DNA of 16,400 bases. Source: CAZKHG01 sp964552655 (GTDB taxonomy: Bacteria > Bacteroidota > Bacteroidia > Bacteroidales > Tenuifilaceae). The notes under the pieces are model-generated. The model ran no database searches and was not told the DNA's origin. It worked only from the letters and a program-made list of their open reading frames with translations. Location: the NCBI GenBank assembly GCA_964552655.1, contig CAZKHG010000065.1:1-16400 (forward strand), read 5' to 3'. Position numbers and translations under genes: made by a program. Shown here in pieces: positions 14,870-16,400 of this stretch (its first letter is position 1; every line of letters begins with the position of its first letter).

Positions 14870-15730
14870 ATGAAAATCACTGCGTTTAATATTGAAAATT
14901 TTAAGATAGATGGCGGAGCAATGTATGGTGTTGTACCCAGGATTATGTGGAACAAAGTTTACCCTTCCGATGAAAACAACCAGATTATTCTTTCCTTGAG
15001 AACTCTAGTTGTAGAAAATGAGGGCCATATTGCAGTGATAGATAATGGAATTGGTAATAAGCAAAGCGAGAAATTTTTAAGCCGCTCTGGGATTTTTGGC
15101 GGCGAGGGTTTAATTACCGGGTTGGCAAATCGTGGTTATAAACCCGATGATATCACTGATGTTGTGATTACACACCTACATTATGATCATTGTGGTGGTG
15201 GGGTTAAGAAAAATTTTGATGGCTCCTTTGGATTAACTTTTCCAAATGCAAAATACCATGTTTCCAAATCGCATTGGGAATGGGCAACCAATCCAAACCC
15301 AAGAGAAGCTGATGCATTTCTTCCCGAGAACATACTACCCATGCGTGATTTAGGAGCATTAAATCTGATTGAAAAGGAGGGGGAACTATTCCCGGGTTTC
15401 AGCGTTAAATTTTTTGATGGACATACACGTGGACAGATGATACCGTTTATAAGTTATAGAGGAAAGACTATCGTTTTTGCCGCAGACCTTTTCCCTTCAA
15501 CAGCCCATCTACCCTTACCCTGGATTATGGCGTATGACGTTGAACCCTTAAAGACACTCAAAGAAAAGGAAATATTCCTGAGTGAAGCCCTTAAAAATGA
15601 CTATATTCTTTTTTACCAGCATGATTACTACACCGAATGCAGCAGGGTAATGCAAGGTGTAAAAGGTGTAAAAGCTACGGATGGTTTTACATTTGAATCC
15701 CTACTAAAAGAGTTGGACGAACAGCTTTAG
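14870..15730 (+). CDS. Metallo-beta-lactamase-fold hydrolase
   Basis: This 286-residue protein has no signal peptide and is probably cytoplasmic. The metal motif HxHxDH is THLHYDHCGGG, with H102, H104, D106 and H107. Further ligands are likely in FDGHTRGQM and in the AADLFPS strand, where the aspartate would bridge both metals. QHDYY near the C-terminus fits too. The layout (N-terminal FNIENFKIDGGAMYG, DNGIGNK near 58-64) resembles the AHL-lactonase/quorum-quenching-like group of MBL hydrolases, but many members have unknown substrates. The gene converges with the DUF2752-like gene and their coding ends overlap by 27 bp. Confidence 0.9.
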   Translation: MKITAFNIENFKIDGGAMYGVVPRIMWNKVYPSDENNQIILSLRTLVVENEGHIAVIDNGIGNKQSEKFLSRSGIFGGEGLITGLANRGYKPDDITDVVITHLHYDHCGGGVKKNFDGSFGLTFPNAKYHVSKSHWEWATNPNPREADAFLPENILPMRDLGALNLIEKEGELFPGFSVKFFDGHTRGQMIPFISYRGKTIVFAADLFPSTAHLPLPWIMAYDVEPLKTLKEKEIFLSEALKNDYILFYQHDYYTECSRVMQGVKGVKATDGFTFESLLKELDEQL

Positions 15731-16117
15731 GGTATATTTTATCAATGGGGCAAAGCTGATAATGAAAAGAAAAACCGATACAACAATATCTATAATAAGT
15801 ACTATTGAAACTTGAACCCAATTCATTTTAATCGCCATAGAAGTTAACGCTCTTAAAAGTAATTGAATTAAAAAGAATAAAAAAATCTGGATCCCATAAG
15901 GGTTATACAATCTGGCTTCATATAAATTACCCCTTACTATTTCCGAAAAACTGGAAGATAACCCCTTACTTGGCGGGATAATACCTGTGATATCACTTAA
16001 CAATGCAGGGACAGGGTGTGAACTTCCACTATATATAAATGAGTAGATAATTATAAAAAGTATTATTAAAGAAAAAATGATATTAAGGATAAGATACTTC
16101 CTAACAGGAGAATTCAT
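15704..16117 (-). CDS. DUF2752-like small membrane protein lacking the cysteines
   Basis: This protein of 137 residues starts from the ATG at 16117; a TTG at 16144 would add nine residues. It has about three hydrophobic segments: residues 9-30, 76-96 and 102-128. The middle region (SDITGIIPPSKGLSSSFSEIV, then RGNLYEARLYNPYG) follows the pattern of the DUF2752 domain, in which TG is followed by CPxCG, then LTR and a G-D/N-xxxAxxxNP segment. Here the cysteine pair is absent: the site reads IPPSKG. It is an integral membrane protein of unknown function. Its 3' end overlaps the convergent hydrolase gene by 27 bp. The family assignment is from pattern memory and is moderate. Confidence 0.65.
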   Translation of the reverse strand: MNSPVRKYLILNIIFSLIILFIIIYSFIYSGSSHPVPALLSDITGIIPPSKGLSSSFSEIVRGNLYEARLYNPYGIQIFLFFLIQLLLRALTSMAIKMNWVQVSIVLIIDIVVSVFLFIISFAPLIKYTLKLFVQLF

Positions 16118-16192
16118 GATTGTTTTATAATAAATTATTATCAAATATATTGCCTTATTTAAAAGGGATATAAGTTTTTTCAGAAAAATTTC

Positions 16193-16200
16193 TACTTTTG
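16193..16200 (+). promoter_or_regulatory. -7 box upstream of the tRNA-like tandem array
   Basis: TACTTTTG matches TAnnTTTG exactly and is followed by CA, as in the tRNA-Glu promoter of this window. It ends 13 nt before the first repeat unit. A clear -33 TTTG at the usual spacing is not seen; there is only a T-rich stretch at 16174-16180. Confidence 0.5.
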
Positions 16201-16213
16201 CATTTACAATTGT

Positions 16214-16400
16214 GGGAGCAGCTCAGTTGGTAGTCCGGCAGATGCCGGATCCCAGGCTGAGGGTCGCGAAAAAAGAGGAATAGCATAAGGGGGAGCAGCT
16301 CAGTTGGTAGTCCGGCAGTTGCCGGATCCCAGGCTGAGGGTCGCGAAAAAGAGGAATAGCATAAGGGGGAGCAGCTCAGTTGGTAGTCCGGCAGTTGCCG
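16214..16400 (+). repeat. Tandem array of 76-77-nt tRNA-like units
   Basis: Units start at 16214, 16291 and 16367 (periods 77 and 76); the third is cut by the window edge. Copies 1 and 2 differ only at one base in a hairpin loop (16242 A, 16319 T) and in the length of an A-run (6 or 5). Each unit begins GGGAGCAGCTCAGTTGGTAG, the 5' part and D-arm of a tRNA. Next comes a 6-bp hairpin TCCGGC/GCCGGA with a 4-nt loop, then CCCAGGCTGAGGGTCGCG, which resembles the anticodon 3' side and variable region of a tRNA-Gly (CCC). An A-rich tail follows with no GTTCGA T-loop. These are therefore not functional tRNA genes. They may be tRNA-derived repeats or a structured RNA. Confidence 0.85.

Noticed and set aside
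16214..16400. CRISPR array or genuine tRNA gene cluster.
   Set aside because: The units are contiguous without unique spacers, so it is not CRISPR. The anticodon stem does not pair and no T-arm is present, so no unit folds as a functional tRNA.

Overview
The window looks like a draft chromosomal scaffold of an anaerobic or facultative Bacteroidota, probably Bacteroidales-like. The evidence is AT-rich spacers, TAnnTTTG-type -7 promoter boxes, little Shine-Dalgarno signal, and typical proteins of that phylum (Mpl ligase, 67K-type SppA, RadC). A run of exactly 100 N at 6070-6169 is a scaffold gap. There is no phage, transposase or CRISPR array.

Left part (1-5970), all on the minus strand: a nine-gene locus read from right to left. 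It begins with an arsE/arsF/arsG-like trio: a small cytoplasmic CPKC thioredoxin-fold protein, a CVTC lipoprotein and a CcdA/DsbD-like membrane protein. It continues with an ArsP-type permease, a pyrroline-5-carboxylate-reductase-like dehydrogenase, an ArsR regulator, a DGC-domain putative zinc protein, a membrane-anchored thioredoxin and a multiheme cytochrome c that runs off the left edge. Two near-identical inverted repeats (TTCGTA-N4-TACGAA type) lie upstream of arsE and of the permease and are probably ArsR operators. An intrinsic terminator or attenuator separates arsF from arsG. The likely job is resistance to (organo)arsenicals, with an unusually large thiol/heme redox component.

Middle (5970-9180), minus strand: a Cache-domain sensor histidine kinase whose catalytic core falls in the scaffold gap, with its C-terminus recoverable in a third frame, then a 67K-type signal peptide peptidase SppA with its own terminator.

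Right-middle (9297-14640): housekeeping genes. folK is on plus, converging on upp. On minus are an alpha/beta hydrolase, radC, rpsT, tRNA-Glu (sharing a good promoter with rpsT), a GNAT acetyltransferase and mpl.

Right end (14870-16400): a metallo-beta-lactamase-fold hydrolase on plus overlaps tail-to-tail with a small DUF2752-like membrane protein. After that comes the oddest element of the window: a tandem array (periods of 77 and 76 nt, at least 2.4 copies, running off the edge). Each unit carries pieces of a tRNA-Gly-like sequence and a GC-rich hairpin but no T-arm, and a good -7 promoter box lies just upstream.
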